Below, in pieces: positions 1 to 9,184 of a stretch of 25,812 bases of DNA; within the stretch, counting starts at the first letter, position 1, and the number at the start of each line of letters is the position of its first letter. The position numbers were made by a program, and so were the translations under genes. The notes below the pieces were generated by a model. It was not told the origin of the DNA and did not search any database. It saw only the letters and a program-made list of their open reading frames with translations. This stretch comes from JAIVJN01 sp036732565 (GTDB lineage Bacteria; Acidobacteriota; Vicinamibacteria; Vicinamibacterales; UBA2999): contig DAINCF010000024.1 in the NCBI GenBank assembly GCA_036732565.1, forward strand, positions 1 to 25,812. Reading direction: 5' to 3'.

Positions 1-94
1 TAGGGGCGGCTCGCGAGCCGCCCCTACACCGCACCTCCATCGCCGCCGACGACCCAACAGGGTAGGGGCGGCTCGCGAGCCGCCCTACACCGCA
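1..94. repeat. Two copies of a palindromic GC-rich intergenic repeat
   Basis: Positions 1-26 form a perfect palindrome (arms TAGGGGCGGCTCG and its complement). A second copy at 63-87 is one C shorter. Both are followed by the same CACCGCA sequence (27-33 and 88-94), so the repeated unit is about 33 bp at a spacing of about 62 bp. The first copy touches the window edge and may be longer. This looks like a REP-type or other dispersed palindromic repeat lying upstream of mgtE. No transposase is visible here. Its copy number in the genome cannot be judged from this window. Confidence 0.75.
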
Positions 95-159
95 GGTCCA
101 CCGTGCGCCGTGTTACATTTGCCCGGTTGTAGCAAGCACGAGCAACTGAGGCCTTCAGG

Positions 160-1527
160 ATGGCGCCGCAGCGAAGAATGGATGTCGTGTTCGATTCGGT
201 CCGGCGACTGCTGCGGATCGGTGCGACCGCCAACCTCCAGAATCTGCTGCAAAAGCAGCATCCGGCCGATCTGGCCCAGATCCTGGGCGATCTGCCAGAC
301 CACGAACGCAACGCCATCTTCAGCCTCCTCGTCGAGCGGAACGTGCGTCTGGCGATGGAGACCGTCAGCGAGATGGGGCCCGAGCGTGGCGCCGCCTTGC
401 TCACCGGTCGCTCCGCAGAGGAGATCGCGAAGTTCCTGCAGGAGATTCCGTCCGACGATGCGGCGGCGCTGATCGACTATCTGCCCGACGAGCTCTCCCG
501 CGAAGTCCTGGAGTTGATGCGGCGGCGCGAGTCGGGGCAGGTCGAGAGCTTGCTCGAGTACGGCGAGCAGACGGCCGGCCGCATCATGAACCCCAGCGTC
601 TTCGCCCTCAGCGAGGACCTGACCGTCGGTGAGGCCATCACCGCGCTGCAATCGTCGCGCGACGTCGAGATGGTCTTCTATCTCTACGTCGTCGATGCCC
701 GGCGACATCTCGTCGGCGTGACTTCGCTTCGCCGACTCCTGCTCGTCGCACCCGAGACGCCGCTCAAGCGCATCATGACGCCCGACGTCATCAGCGTCCG
801 GGTCGACACCGACCAGGAAGAGGTGGCGCGGCTAGTGGCGTCGTACAACCTGCTCGCCGTGCCGGTGGCCGACGAGGAGAACAAGCTCGTCGGCGTCATC
901 ACGGTGGACGATGTGATCGACGTCATCAAGGACGAGGCGACCGAGGACCTGCTGCGGCTCGCGGGCGTCTCGGGCGACGAACGCGTCGGCACACCGGCCG
1001 TGGAGGCGCTGCGCAAGCGCCTCCCGTGGCTCGGGATCAACCTCGCGACCGCCTTCCTGGCGGCATCGGTCGTCGCGCTCTTCGAGGGAACGATCAGGCA
1101 GGCGACGGCCCTGGCGGTGTTCATGCCCATCGTGGCCGGCATGGGTGGCAACGCCGGCACGCAGACGTTGACGGTCGTCGTTCGCGGTCTGGCGCTCGGC
1201 GAGTTGTCGTGGACCAACGCGAGGAAGGCGCTCCTCAAGGAAGTCGCGGTGGGATTGGGTAACGGCATCATCCTCGGCATGATGGCGGCCGCGGTCGCAT
1301 GGCTGGCCAAGGGCGATCCGATGTTGGGCCTGCTGCTCGGGATGGCGATGGTGTGCAACATGGTCGTCGCGGCGACGGCCGGCACGCTCGTTCCCCTCGG
1401 ATTGAAGGCGCTGAAAATCGATCCGGCGCTGGCCTCGTCGGTGTTCATCACGACCTTCACCGACGTTGTGGGATTTGCGACCTTCCTGGGGTTCGCGACG
1501 ATCTTCGTCCGCTACCTGGCGGCATAG
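160..1527 (+). CDS. mgtE: Magnesium channel/transporter MgtE
   Basis: Inner-membrane Mg2+ channel gated by cytosolic magnesium; 455 aa, the normal family length. The N-terminal helical domain (about 1-130) contains the family's HPADLAQIL motif. A tandem CBS pair follows at about 135-255. The C-terminal part (about 285-455) is hydrophobic with roughly five membrane segments. The pore motif GMGGNAGTQ is present, as is a late FITTFTD motif whose Asp435 matches the pore Asp of characterised MgtE proteins. The start at 160 is chosen because it lies just after AGGCCTTCAGG; an in-frame ATG at 178 is an alternative that would remove six residues. recO follows 44 bp downstream on the same strand. A second Mg2+ transporter of the unrelated CorA family lies at 17592-18563. 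Confidence 0.95.
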   Translation: MAPQRRMDVVFDSVRRLLRIGATANLQNLLQKQHPADLAQILGDLPDHERNAIFSLLVERNVRLAMETVSEMGPERGAALLTGRSAEEIAKFLQEIPSDDAAALIDYLPDELSREVLELMRRRESGQVESLLEYGEQTAGRIMNPSVFALSEDLTVGEAITALQSSRDVEMVFYLYVVDARRHLVGVTSLRRLLLVAPETPLKRIMTPDVISVRVDTDQEEVARLVASYNLLAVPVADEENKLVGVITVDDVIDVIKDEATEDLLRLAGVSGDERVGTPAVEALRKRLPWLGINLATAFLAASVVALFEGTIRQATALAVFMPIVAGMGGNAGTQTLTVVVRGLALGELSWTNARKALLKEVAVGLGNGIILGMMAAAVAWLAKGDPMLGLLLGMAMVCNMVVAATAGTLVPLGLKALKIDPALASSVFITTFTDVVGFATFLGFATIFVRYLAA

Positions 1528-1571
1528 CGTTCTTCGTGTTCTTCGCGTTCAAGATAGAATGGGTCGCCAAC

Positions 1572-2219
1572 GTGCCGCTCTACACGGCTGATGCTCTGAT
1601 CCTCCGCACTTACAAGCTGGGGGAGGCCGATCGCATCGTCGTCTTCCTGACCCGGGATCGCGGGAAGAAGCGCGGTGTGGCGCAGGGCGCGCGTCGGCCG
1701 CGGTCGCGGTTCAGGGGCGCGCTGGAGCCACTCACCGAGGCGCGTGTCGCGTATTTCGAGAAGGAGCGGCGCGAGCTCGTGGGGCTGAACTACGCTGAGA
1801 CGGTTCGATCGCCGATGGGGGCGGCGAGCCTCGAGGCGCTCGGCTACAGTCACTATTTCGCCGAGTTGATCGATGCGTGGGCGGCGGACGCCGACGCCGA
1901 CGAGCGGATGTTTCGGTTGGGATCGGCGGCGTTGGAAGCACTGACCACGGGCATCGCGGCCGAGGCGCTGGCACGGTACTTCGAGTGCTGGTTGCTGCGG
2001 TTGCAAGGCGTCTATCCACCGGATCTGGATCTTTCCGACCAGGCGCTCGCGTTCGTCAACGGCACGCGGCATGTGACGCCGGCGGAGGTTGGCGGGCTCA
2101 ACGCGCCGGTGCGCGTGCTGCGAGAGCTGGAGCGCGCTCATCGGACGCTGATCGCGACGCACCTCGAGAAAGAGCTCAAGTCTGTGCGAGTCGTCAACGA
2201 GCTGAGGCAGAAATCGTAG
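1572..2219 (+). CDS. recO: DNA repair protein RecO
   Basis: RecF-pathway mediator that helps load RecA onto SSB-coated single-stranded DNA and anneals strands. The protein starts at a GTG codon (VPLYTADALILRTYKLGEAD), which gives the family's usual N-terminal OB-fold opening and a 215-aa product. A longer reading frame runs back into mgtE but has no RecO similarity there. The OB fold spans about residues 1-80 and the helical domain follows. The zinc-binding cysteine clusters found in some RecO proteins are absent; only one Cys (ECWLLRLQG) is seen. The stop codon overlaps the glyQ start by one base, as expected for translational coupling. Its position directly upstream of glyQ supports the call. 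Confidence 0.9.
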   Translation: MPLYTADALILRTYKLGEADRIVVFLTRDRGKKRGVAQGARRPRSRFRGALEPLTEARVAYFEKERRELVGLNYAETVRSPMGAASLEALGYSHYFAELIDAWAADADADERMFRLGSAALEALTTGIAAEALARYFECWLLRLQGVYPPDLDLSDQALAFVNGTRHVTPAEVGGLNAPVRVLRELERAHRTLIATHLEKELKSVRVVNELRQKS

Positions 2220-3121
2220 TGACCCTTCAGGATCTGATCCTCAAACTGTCCGCCTTCTGGGCCTCGCGCGGATGCCTGATTCAACAGCCCCTGGACGTCG
2301 AAGTCGGCGCCGGCACGTCTCATCCCGAGACCCTGTTCCGCGTGCTCGGGCCGAAGCCGTGGAGCGTCGCCTACGTGCAGCCGTCGCGCCGGCCGGATGA
2401 CGGCCGCTTCGGCCAGAACCCGAACCGTCTCTTCAAGCATCTGCAGTTTCAAGTGATCCTGAAGCCCTCCCCGGACGAGGTGCAGCAGATCTACCTCGAC
2501 AGCCTCGAAGCGTGCGGCATCAATCCACGGGCGCACGACATCCGCTTCGAGGAGGACAACTGGGAGTCGCCGACGCTCGGCGCGTGGGGCATCGGGTGGC
2601 AGGTCATGCTCGACGGCCAGGAGATCACGCAGTTCACGTATTTCCAGCAGGTGGGGGGCGTCGATCTCGCGCCGACGTCCGCGGAGATCACCTACGGCCT
2701 CGAGCGCATCGCCATGTTCCTGCAGAAGGTGGACAACGTCTTCGATCTGCAGTGGGCGCCTGGTGTGACGTATCGTGAGGTGCGGTTCCGCGAAGAGGTG
2801 GAGCAGTCGCGCTATGCCTTCAACGAAGGCACGGGCATCGATGCCGCGAGCTTCGGCGCGTTCCACCGCGACCTGTTCGATCGCACCTTCGAGTTCGGCC
2901 AGAAGCTGCGCGAGGCTGGACTGCTCATCCCGGCGCTGGAGCACTGCTTGAAGTGCTCGCACCTGTTCAATCTGCTGGACTCCAGCGGAAGCGTCGGCGT
3001 GACCGAGCGAACGGCGTATATCCTGCGCGTACGCCAGCTCGCGGTGGCAATCTGCAAACAGTACGCGGCCGAGGCCGAGGCCGACGCCGCCGCGGCGGCG
3101 ACCGCGGCGGAAGATTCGTAA
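2219..3121 (+). CDS. glyQ: Glycyl-tRNA synthetase alpha subunit
   Basis: Catalytic subunit of the bacterial alpha2beta2 glycyl-tRNA synthetase, which activates glycine with ATP for transfer to tRNA-Gly in the cytoplasm. The 300-aa product has the near-invariant opening TLQDLILKLSAFWASRGC, then QPSRRPDDGRFGQNPNR and FEEDNWESPTLGAWGIGWQV, all diagnostic of GlyQ. The start is GTG at 2219, overlapping the recO TAG by one base; a longer frame upstream is a shadow of recO. The stop TAA shares its last A with the glyS ATG. The C-terminal tail (about the last 20 residues) is rich in Ala and Glu and looks like an unconserved extension. Confidence 0.97.
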   Translation: MTLQDLILKLSAFWASRGCLIQQPLDVEVGAGTSHPETLFRVLGPKPWSVAYVQPSRRPDDGRFGQNPNRLFKHLQFQVILKPSPDEVQQIYLDSLEACGINPRAHDIRFEEDNWESPTLGAWGIGWQVMLDGQEITQFTYFQQVGGVDLAPTSAEITYGLERIAMFLQKVDNVFDLQWAPGVTYREVRFREEVEQSRYAFNEGTGIDAASFGAFHRDLFDRTFEFGQKLREAGLLIPALEHCLKCSHLFNLLDSSGSVGVTERTAYILRVRQLAVAICKQYAAEAEADAAAAATAAEDS

Positions 3122-5352
3122 TGGACCGAGAGCTGCTCATCGAGATCGGGACGGAAGAAATTCCGGCGAGTTGGATGCCGACGCTGACCAGTGAGATCGG
3201 CGCGCGGCTCGGCGCGCGGCTGAAGGAATTTCGCCTTGCCCCGGCGGCGCCGATCGAAACCTACAGCACACCCCGGCGTCTCACCGTGTGCATCGGTCGC
3301 CTGGCGGAGCGGCAAACGGATCTGGAAGAGGTGCTGACAGGTCCGCCCGTTGCCGCGGCGTTCGACGCCGACGGGCAGCCCACGCCAGCGGCCGTCGGCT
3401 TCGCGAAGAAGCACGGCCTCGAGGCGAACCAGCTCGAACGACTCGAGACCGCCAAGGGCACGTATCTGTCGGTCAAGAAGCAGCAGCGCGGACGCGCCGC
3501 CGTCGACGTCTTACCCGACGTGCTGGCTGGGGTTCTTCGCGATATGCCGTTTCCCCGCTCGATGCGGTGGGACGCGACCCTCGATGATGGGCGGGGTGAG
3601 CTGCCGTTCGGACGTCCGATCCGCTGGATCCTGTTTCTGTATGGCGGCCGGGTGGTCCCGTTCACCATCTTCCGCACCACACTCGCGCAAGGACCGTTGG
3701 TGCAGGAAGTACGGTCCGGCCCGGTGACGTTCGGGCATCGCTTCCTGACCACGAGCGGGCGCGCCGGCCGGGCGATCAAGGTCAAGAGCTTCGAGGACTA
3801 CAGGAAGCGGCTCGCCGAGAACTTCGTCATGCTGGAGCGCAGCGAGCGTCAGGATCGCATTGCCCGCGAGCTCGATAGCGAAGCTCGTCGCCGCGGGGGG
3901 CGCGTCGCCACGGCGCTGGTGGGTCAGACGCTGCTGCAGGAAGTGCCCGACCTCGTCGAGTATCCCGCGGTCGTGTCCGGCGTCTTCGCCGAGGAGTTCC
4001 TGGCGCTCCCGCACGAAATCCTGACGACCACCATGATTCATCATCAGCACTTCTTTCCCGTGCTGAGCGACTCGCGATTGCTGCCCGTGTTTCTCGCCGT
4101 GCTCAACACCGCCCCGGAGAAGCCAGAGCTGATTGCGCGCAACCTGGAGCGCGTGCTCACCGCGCGCCTGCGCGATGCCCGATTCTTCTACGAAGCCGAT
4201 CGTCAGCAGCCGCTCGAAGCGCGCGTCGAGCGGCTCGACACGGTGCTCTTCCACAAGAAGCTCGGGAGCTATCTCGACAAGGCCCGGCGAGTCGAACGGC
4301 TCGCGCGGTGGCTCGCTATCGAGGCCCTCGGCCACCCGGAGCTTGCGGGGCACGCCGCGGAAGCCGGGCGATTGTGCAAGGCGGACCTCGCCACCGAGAT
4401 GGTGCGCGAGCTCACAGAGCTACAGGGCACGATGGGCGGGATTTACGCGCGGGAGGACGGCCTGCCGGAGCTGGTGTGGAAGCCGATCTACTACCACTAT
4501 CAGCCGAGTGGCGGCGACACCGAGGCGCTCCCGAGCTTCGAGCGGCTCGGATCGGCGGCCAGCGTGTGGGCGGCCGTGTCGATGGCCGACAAGCTCGACA
4601 CGCTCGTGTCGATGTTTGCCGGTGGCGAGCGCCCAACCGGGTCCCGCGATCCGTACGGCCTGAGGCGCGCGGCGCAGGGCCTGGTACGACTGCTCGTCGA
4701 TCTACCCGAGCTCTCGGGCGCTGACCGTCGTCTGCCGTTCGGTCGCCTCGTCGACCAGGCGCAGGCGGGCCTCGCCGAGCGCGGCGTCACGCTCGACGCC
4801 GAGGCCCGGGCGGCGCTCTGGGCGTTCGTGATCGATCGCGTCCGTTTCGTGCTGGAGCAGCGGCGATACGACGTCCGCAACGTCCGTGCGGTGACGCACG
4901 GCGAGCCGGCCAGCCTCAGTCCGTTGACGGCCCGTCGCAAGCTGGAAGTGCTGCCCGAGTTCGCCGAGACCAACGAGTTCAAGCAGCTGGCGCAGCTCTT
5001 CAAACGCGTGCGGAACATCGCCAAGAACCTCGATGGTGCCCAGGCCACGCCCGATCAGAGCCTCGACACGCTGTTGACGGCGCCTGCGGAGGTGGCCCTG
5101 CTCAAGGAAATCGACGAGCGAGAGCCCGTGATTCAAGCAGCCGTCTCGTCCGGACAGGGATATCGGCAAGCGTTTGCCGAAGCGTCGAAGTTCGGCCCGA
5201 CCGTGGCGCGGTTCTTCGATGAAGTCCTGGTGATGGCTGAGGATGCCCAGCTGCGGCAAGCGCGATTGCAATTGATGCGGCGGTTGGAGGAGCTGGTCTT
5301 GCGGCTCGCAGATGTTTCGGAGATCGTTTCCCAGACGGACAATCAGGAGTAG
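3121..5352 (+). CDS. glyS: Glycyl-tRNA synthetase beta subunit
   Basis: tRNA-recognition subunit of the alpha2beta2 glycyl-tRNA synthetase, working with the adjacent glyQ product. The 743-aa product is somewhat longer than the usual length of about 690. It opens with the family signature RELLIEIGTEEIPASWMPTL. It contains the SMRWDATLDDGRGELPFGRPIRWIL-type block at about residues 140-165 and ends with a helical anticodon-binding-like region (about 630-735). The start ATG at 3121 overlaps the glyQ stop by one base; upstream in-frame codons belong to glyQ in another frame. The stop TAG again overlaps the downstream ppdK GTG by one base. Confidence 0.97.
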   Translation: MDRELLIEIGTEEIPASWMPTLTSEIGARLGARLKEFRLAPAAPIETYSTPRRLTVCIGRLAERQTDLEEVLTGPPVAAAFDADGQPTPAAVGFAKKHGLEANQLERLETAKGTYLSVKKQQRGRAAVDVLPDVLAGVLRDMPFPRSMRWDATLDDGRGELPFGRPIRWILFLYGGRVVPFTIFRTTLAQGPLVQEVRSGPVTFGHRFLTTSGRAGRAIKVKSFEDYRKRLAENFVMLERSERQDRIARELDSEARRRGGRVATALVGQTLLQEVPDLVEYPAVVSGVFAEEFLALPHEILTTTMIHHQHFFPVLSDSRLLPVFLAVLNTAPEKPELIARNLERVLTARLRDARFFYEADRQQPLEARVERLDTVLFHKKLGSYLDKARRVERLARWLAIEALGHPELAGHAAEAGRLCKADLATEMVRELTELQGTMGGIYAREDGLPELVWKPIYYHYQPSGGDTEALPSFERLGSAASVWAAVSMADKLDTLVSMFAGGERPTGSRDPYGLRRAAQGLVRLLVDLPELSGADRRLPFGRLVDQAQAGLAERGVTLDAEARAALWAFVIDRVRFVLEQRRYDVRNVRAVTHGEPASLSPLTARRKLEVLPEFAETNEFKQLAQLFKRVRNIAKNLDGAQATPDQSLDTLLTAPAEVALLKEIDEREPVIQAAVSSGQGYRQAFAEASKFGPTVARFFDEVLVMAEDAQLRQARLQLMRRLEELVLRLADVSEIVSQTDNQE

Positions 5353-8192
5353 TGGTGGCAATGGCAAAAAGCGCGGCGCGGAAGAGCAAGAACACGAAGA
5401 CGACGAAGAAGACGGCCAGAGCGGCAGGTCGTCCCTCGAGCACCAAGAGCACGCCAGGCACGCAGGCACGCCGGCAGCGAGGCGCCTCGAAGTACGCCTA
5501 CTTCTTCGGCAACGGCAAGGCCGACGGCGATCGCACCATGAAGGACACGCTCGGCGGCAAAGGCTCCGGCCTCGCCGAGATGACCAACGCGGGTTTGCCG
5601 GTCCCGCCAGGTTTCACGATCTCGACCCAGGCCTGCAATCTCTACTACGAGCTCGGCAACAAGCTGACGCCGGCGATCGAAGATGAGATCGTCGCCAGCG
5701 TGCGCAAGCTCGAAAAGGCGGCGGGCGCGACGCTCGGCTCGACCGAGAATCCGCTGCTGGTGTCGGTGCGCTCGGGCGCGAAGTTCTCTATGCCCGGGAT
5801 GATGGACACGATTCTGAACCTCGGCCTGAATGACAAGGCGGTCGAGGGCCTGAAGCTGCGGACCTCGAACGGACGCTTCGCCTACGACAGCTATCGCCGC
5901 TTCATTCAGATGTTCGGCAACGTCGTCCTCGAGATTTCGAAGGACAAGTTCGAGCACGAGCTCGAGGCGGTGAAGAAGGCGCGCGGCGTCCATCAGGATA
6001 CGGAGCTCACCGAAGACGATCTGCGTGGCGTCGTGCAGCGCTATCAGCGGGTCGTGAAGAAGGAGACCAAGCGGAACTTCCCGCAAGATCCGAACGAGCA
6101 GCTGCGCATGGCGCGCAATGCCGTGTTCCGCTCGTGGAACAACGCGCGCGCCAAAGAGTATCGCCGCATCTACGACATCCCCGACTCGCTCGGTACCGCC
6201 GTCAACGTCCAGATGATGGTGTTCGGCAACACCGGCGACCGTTCGGGCACCGGTGTCGGATTCACGCGGAATCCCGCGACCGGCGCGAAGGAGTTCTACG
6301 GCGAGTTCCTGATCAACGCGCAGGGCGAGGACGTGGTCGCCGGCATCCGTACGCCACAGCCGATTCGTGAGCTCGAGCAGGTGATGCCGAAGGCCTACAA
6401 GCAACTGCGCGACATCACGACGCGGCTCGAGAAGCACTACCGGGACGTTCAGGACTTCGAATTCACAATCCAGGACGAGCGGCTCTTCATGCTGCAGACG
6501 CGGAACGGCAAGCGCACCGGGTATGCCGCGGTGGTCATCGCCACGGACTTCGTAAGAGAGAAGCTGATCTCGCCGAAGGAAGCCATCCTGCTCGTGGAGC
6601 CCGAATCCTTGTCGCAGCTGCTGGCTCCCGGTTTCGATTCGAAGGAGTGGAAGCAGATTCCGGTGGCCACGACGGGCCTGCCGGCGTCACCCGGGGCCGC
6701 GTCCGGACACGCCGTGTTCACGGCAGACGATGCGGTGGAGTGGTCGAATCAGGGCAAGCCGGTGATTCTGGTACGGCGAGAGACGGTGCCCGATGACATC
6801 CACGGGATGTGGGTATCGCAAGGCATCCTCACGGCGACCGGCGGCATGACCTCGCACGCGGCCGTCGTCGGCCGGCAGATGGGCAAGCCCTCGGTGGTCG
6901 GCGCCGGAGAGCTCGCGATCGACGAGCGCTCACGCACGTTCACGGTCAACGGACAGACCGTGAAGGAAGGGGACTTCGTCTCGTTCGATGGGCTCACCGG
7001 CGACGTGAAGCTGGCGAAGGTCGCGTCGCAGCCGAGCGAGATTCTCCAGGTGCTGGCGGGCAAGTTGAAGGCCGCCGATTCGGACATCTACACGCGCTTC
7101 AACACCCTGCTCAATTGGTCCGACAAGTTCCGGCGCCTGGGCGTTCGCGCCAACGCCGATCTGCCCGATCAAGCGGAGCTGGCCTACGCGTTCGGCGCGC
7201 GTGGCATCGGCCTGTGTCGAACGGAGCACATGTTCTTCGGCGAAGGCCGCATTCCGATCGTCCAGCGGATGATCCTCGCGGACAACGAAGCCGACCGCCG
7301 CGCCGCGCTCGCAGAGCTCTTGCCCTTGCAGCGCGAAGACTTCTACGGTGTCTTCAAAGCCATGCATGGTGAGGCGGTCACTATTCGCACCATCGACCCG
7401 CCCCTGCACGAGTTCTTGCCGAAGCGCGAGGACCTCATGGTGGAGGTTGCGACGCTCGAGGCCAAGAACGGCTCCAAGAAGGAGCTCGCAGAGAAGCGCA
7501 CGCTCCTCGCGCGCGTGGAGCAGCTGCACGAGTTCAACCCGATGCTCGGTCATCGCGGCGTGCGACTCGGCATCACCTATCCCGAGATCACCGAGATGCA
7601 GGCGCGGGCGATCATCGAAGCGGCGTGCAAGCTCCAGAAAGAAGGGATGAAGGTGGTCCCCGAGATCATGATCCCGCTCGTCGGTCTCGTGAAGGAGCTG
7701 CGCGGCCAGAAAGCGATCGTCGATCGTGTGGCCGCCGAGGTGATGAAGGAGCAAAAGGTCAAGATCAAGTACCTCGTCGGCACGATGATCGAAGTGCCGC
7801 GGGGCGCAGTCACGGCGGATGAGATCGCGACCGAGGCGCAGTTCTTCTCGTTCGGCACCAACGACCTGACGCAGATGACGTTCGGCTTCTCGCGTGACGA
7901 CGCCGGCAAGTTCTTGCGGGTGTATCAGGAGAAGAAGATCCTCGACAAGGATCCCTTCGCGACCATCGATACGGTCGGGGTCGGCGCGATGGTTCGCACG
8001 GGTGTACAGCTCGGACGCAAGACCCGGCCGGATCTCAAGATCGGCATCTGCGGCGAGCACGGCGGTGATGCCGCGTCGGTGCACTTCTTCGAGAGCGTCG
8101 GCCTGGATTACGTCAGCGCGTCGCCGTACCGCATCCCGGTCGCGCGTCTCGCCGCCGCGCAGGCGGCCCTGCAAGTCAAAGTCGGCGATTAG
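5352..8192 (+). CDS. ppdK: Pyruvate phosphate dikinase
   Basis: Reversibly interconverts pyruvate, ATP and phosphate with phosphoenolpyruvate, AMP and PPi. The product has 946 aa from GTG 5352, or 943 from ATG 5361. Domains in order are an N-terminal ATP-grasp domain (about 45-410, with LLVSVRSGAKFSMPGMMDT), a swivelling phosphohistidine domain with GGMTSHAAVVGRQMGKP (His502 catalytic), and a C-terminal PEP-binding TIM barrel ending with GICGEHGGD (Cys900 catalytic). It is longer than the usual length of about 880 because of a Lys/Arg/Thr-rich N-terminal extension of about 40 residues before YAYFFGNGKADGD. The GTG start overlaps the glyS TAG by one base, giving a four-gene coupled run recO-glyQ-glyS-ppdK. 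ppdK next to glyS is a recurrent bacterial arrangement. Confidence 0.97.
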   Translation: MVAMAKSAARKSKNTKTTKKTARAAGRPSSTKSTPGTQARRQRGASKYAYFFGNGKADGDRTMKDTLGGKGSGLAEMTNAGLPVPPGFTISTQACNLYYELGNKLTPAIEDEIVASVRKLEKAAGATLGSTENPLLVSVRSGAKFSMPGMMDTILNLGLNDKAVEGLKLRTSNGRFAYDSYRRFIQMFGNVVLEISKDKFEHELEAVKKARGVHQDTELTEDDLRGVVQRYQRVVKKETKRNFPQDPNEQLRMARNAVFRSWNNARAKEYRRIYDIPDSLGTAVNVQMMVFGNTGDRSGTGVGFTRNPATGAKEFYGEFLINAQGEDVVAGIRTPQPIRELEQVMPKAYKQLRDITTRLEKHYRDVQDFEFTIQDERLFMLQTRNGKRTGYAAVVIATDFVREKLISPKEAILLVEPESLSQLLAPGFDSKEWKQIPVATTGLPASPGAASGHAVFTADDAVEWSNQGKPVILVRRETVPDDIHGMWVSQGILTATGGMTSHAAVVGRQMGKPSVVGAGELAIDERSRTFTVNGQTVKEGDFVSFDGLTGDVKLAKVASQPSEILQVLAGKLKAADSDIYTRFNTLLNWSDKFRRLGVRANADLPDQAELAYAFGARGIGLCRTEHMFFGEGRIPIVQRMILADNEADRRAALAELLPLQREDFYGVFKAMHGEAVTIRTIDPPLHEFLPKREDLMVEVATLEAKNGSKKELAEKRTLLARVEQLHEFNPMLGHRGVRLGITYPEITEMQARAIIEAACKLQKEGMKVVPEIMIPLVGLVKELRGQKAIVDRVAAEVMKEQKVKIKYLVGTMIEVPRGAVTADEIATEAQFFSFGTNDLTQMTFGFSRDDAGKFLRVYQEKKILDKDPFATIDTVGVGAMVRTGVQLGRKTRPDLKIGICGEHGGDAASVHFFESVGLDYVSASPYRIPVARLAAAQAALQVKVGD

Positions 8193-8210
8193 CGCTGCGC
8201 AACTGGAATT

Positions 8211-8299
8211 GTACGTAGCGCAGGCCTTCAGACCTGCCGAGCAGAGGCCCGGCTTTTCAAGAGATTGCCGCGGCAGGCCTGAAGGCCTGCGCTACGTAC
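8211..8299. repeat. Long inverted repeat, REP-like, between convergent genes
   Basis: The left arm at 8211-8239 (GTACGTAGCGCAGGCCTTCA...) pairs with the right arm at 8271-8299 at 28 of 29 positions, with a loop of about 31 bases. Each arm also has an inner palindrome, AGGCCT. It lies between the ppdK stop (8192) and the stop of the convergent gene at 8321, so it could act as a bidirectional transcription terminator. There is no U-tract, so a dispersed palindromic repeat or small non-autonomous element is equally likely. The arms share no sequence with the 1-94 repeat. Confidence 0.85.
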
Positions 8300-8320
8300 C
8301 GCAAATGCGGCAAGGAGCGA

Positions 8321-9145
8321 TCATGGCACCATGAAGGTGAAATCGCCGTTCGCCTGGACGCCGTTTTCCAACAGGCGGACGCCCAGCTGGGTCGAGGTAC
8401 AACCGGTGTCCGAGGACACGGCGACGACCACGTTGTTTCCGTACGCACCGGAAATCACCGCGCCTCGCAGCCGTTCCGCAGAAATGGCTGGACTGAACGA
8501 CACGCAATAGTGGCCGGCGGAGACCCGCGTGGCGCCGGCGACGTTCGGCGAACCGTTGAGTACCGTCGGAGGGGAGTTTTCTCCTACGAAGAGGTAGCCC
8601 CGAACCTTTCCCCACGCCGTGGCAGTCCCGGCGGGACCTGGCGGCCCCTGAGCCCCTTGAGACCCCTGAGGCCCTTGCAGACCCACGGGTCCTTGCGGTC
8701 CACCTGGTCCCGCAGGGCCTTGCGGCCCCGACAAGAGCGTCAGCGGCCGCGGGCCTCCTACCGTGCCGCTGGGATTGAAGGAGAAGGGACCGCTGCGGCC
8801 CGCGCTGTCCCGCCAGGTGCCGCTGACGGTCGCAAGGCTGATCTCGGCCTCGATATTGACTGGCATGCCGCCGGGAATGCTGAGCACGGTCAAACCCAAC
8901 GTGACGCTGCCGTTGTTCTGCAGCACCGCCACGCCCTGCACGGGCAGTCTTGGGTTGCCGTCACACGACTCGTCGAATCCGTTCAGCAGGAAAACGCCAC
9001 CGGTTTGTGTGATCGTGAGGGTGAACAGATTGCAATAGGGCTCGGCGCGCCAGTGGAAAGTACCGATGGGTTGCGCCGAGACGGGAAGCGCGGTCATCGC
9101 GACCGCAAAGGCCAGGGCCGACCAAGTAAACACGCATGTCCCCAT
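8321..9145 (-). CDS. Paralog A: secreted protein, shared N-domain plus collagen-like tract
   Basis: Function unknown; member of the local secreted family. An N-terminal signal peptide ends at about VSA|QP. The shared family domain (about residues 26-135) follows, with W...PYCN, NGFDESC and SGTWRDSAG. Next comes a Gly-X-Y tract of about 11 triplets (GPQGPAGPGGPQGPVGLQ and onward), then a C-terminal domain of about 100 residues starting TATAWGKVRGY that resembles the end of paralog E. The two conserved Cys of the N-domain could form a disulfide. ATG 9145 is chosen because it follows GGAGGT at about 10 nt; an upstream in-frame GTG (9169) would include that ribosome site in the coding region. Product is 274 aa. 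A 17-bp GTAAGCG box lies 39 nt upstream. An extracellular location is inferred from the signal peptide. Confidence 0.85.
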   Translation of the reverse strand: MGTCVFTWSALAFAVAMTALPVSAQPIGTFHWRAEPYCNLFTLTITQTGGVFLLNGFDESCDGNPRLPVQGVAVLQNNGSVTLGLTVLSIPGGMPVNIEAEISLATVSGTWRDSAGRSGPFSFNPSGTVGGPRPLTLLSGPQGPAGPGGPQGPVGLQGPQGSQGAQGPPGPAGTATAWGKVRGYLFVGENSPPTVLNGSPNVAGATRVSAGHYCVSFSPAISAERLRGAVISGAYGNNVVVAVSSDTGCTSTQLGVRLLENGVQANGDFTFMVP

Positions 9146-9184
9146 GACGAACGTTACCTCCAACGTCACGGTGACAGACGCCGC

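Noticed and set aside
1528..1571. Possible promoter before recO (TAGAAT with upstream TTCTTCG)
   Set aside because: Only a partial -10 match and no convincing -35 in a short gap; read-through from mgtE is as likely.
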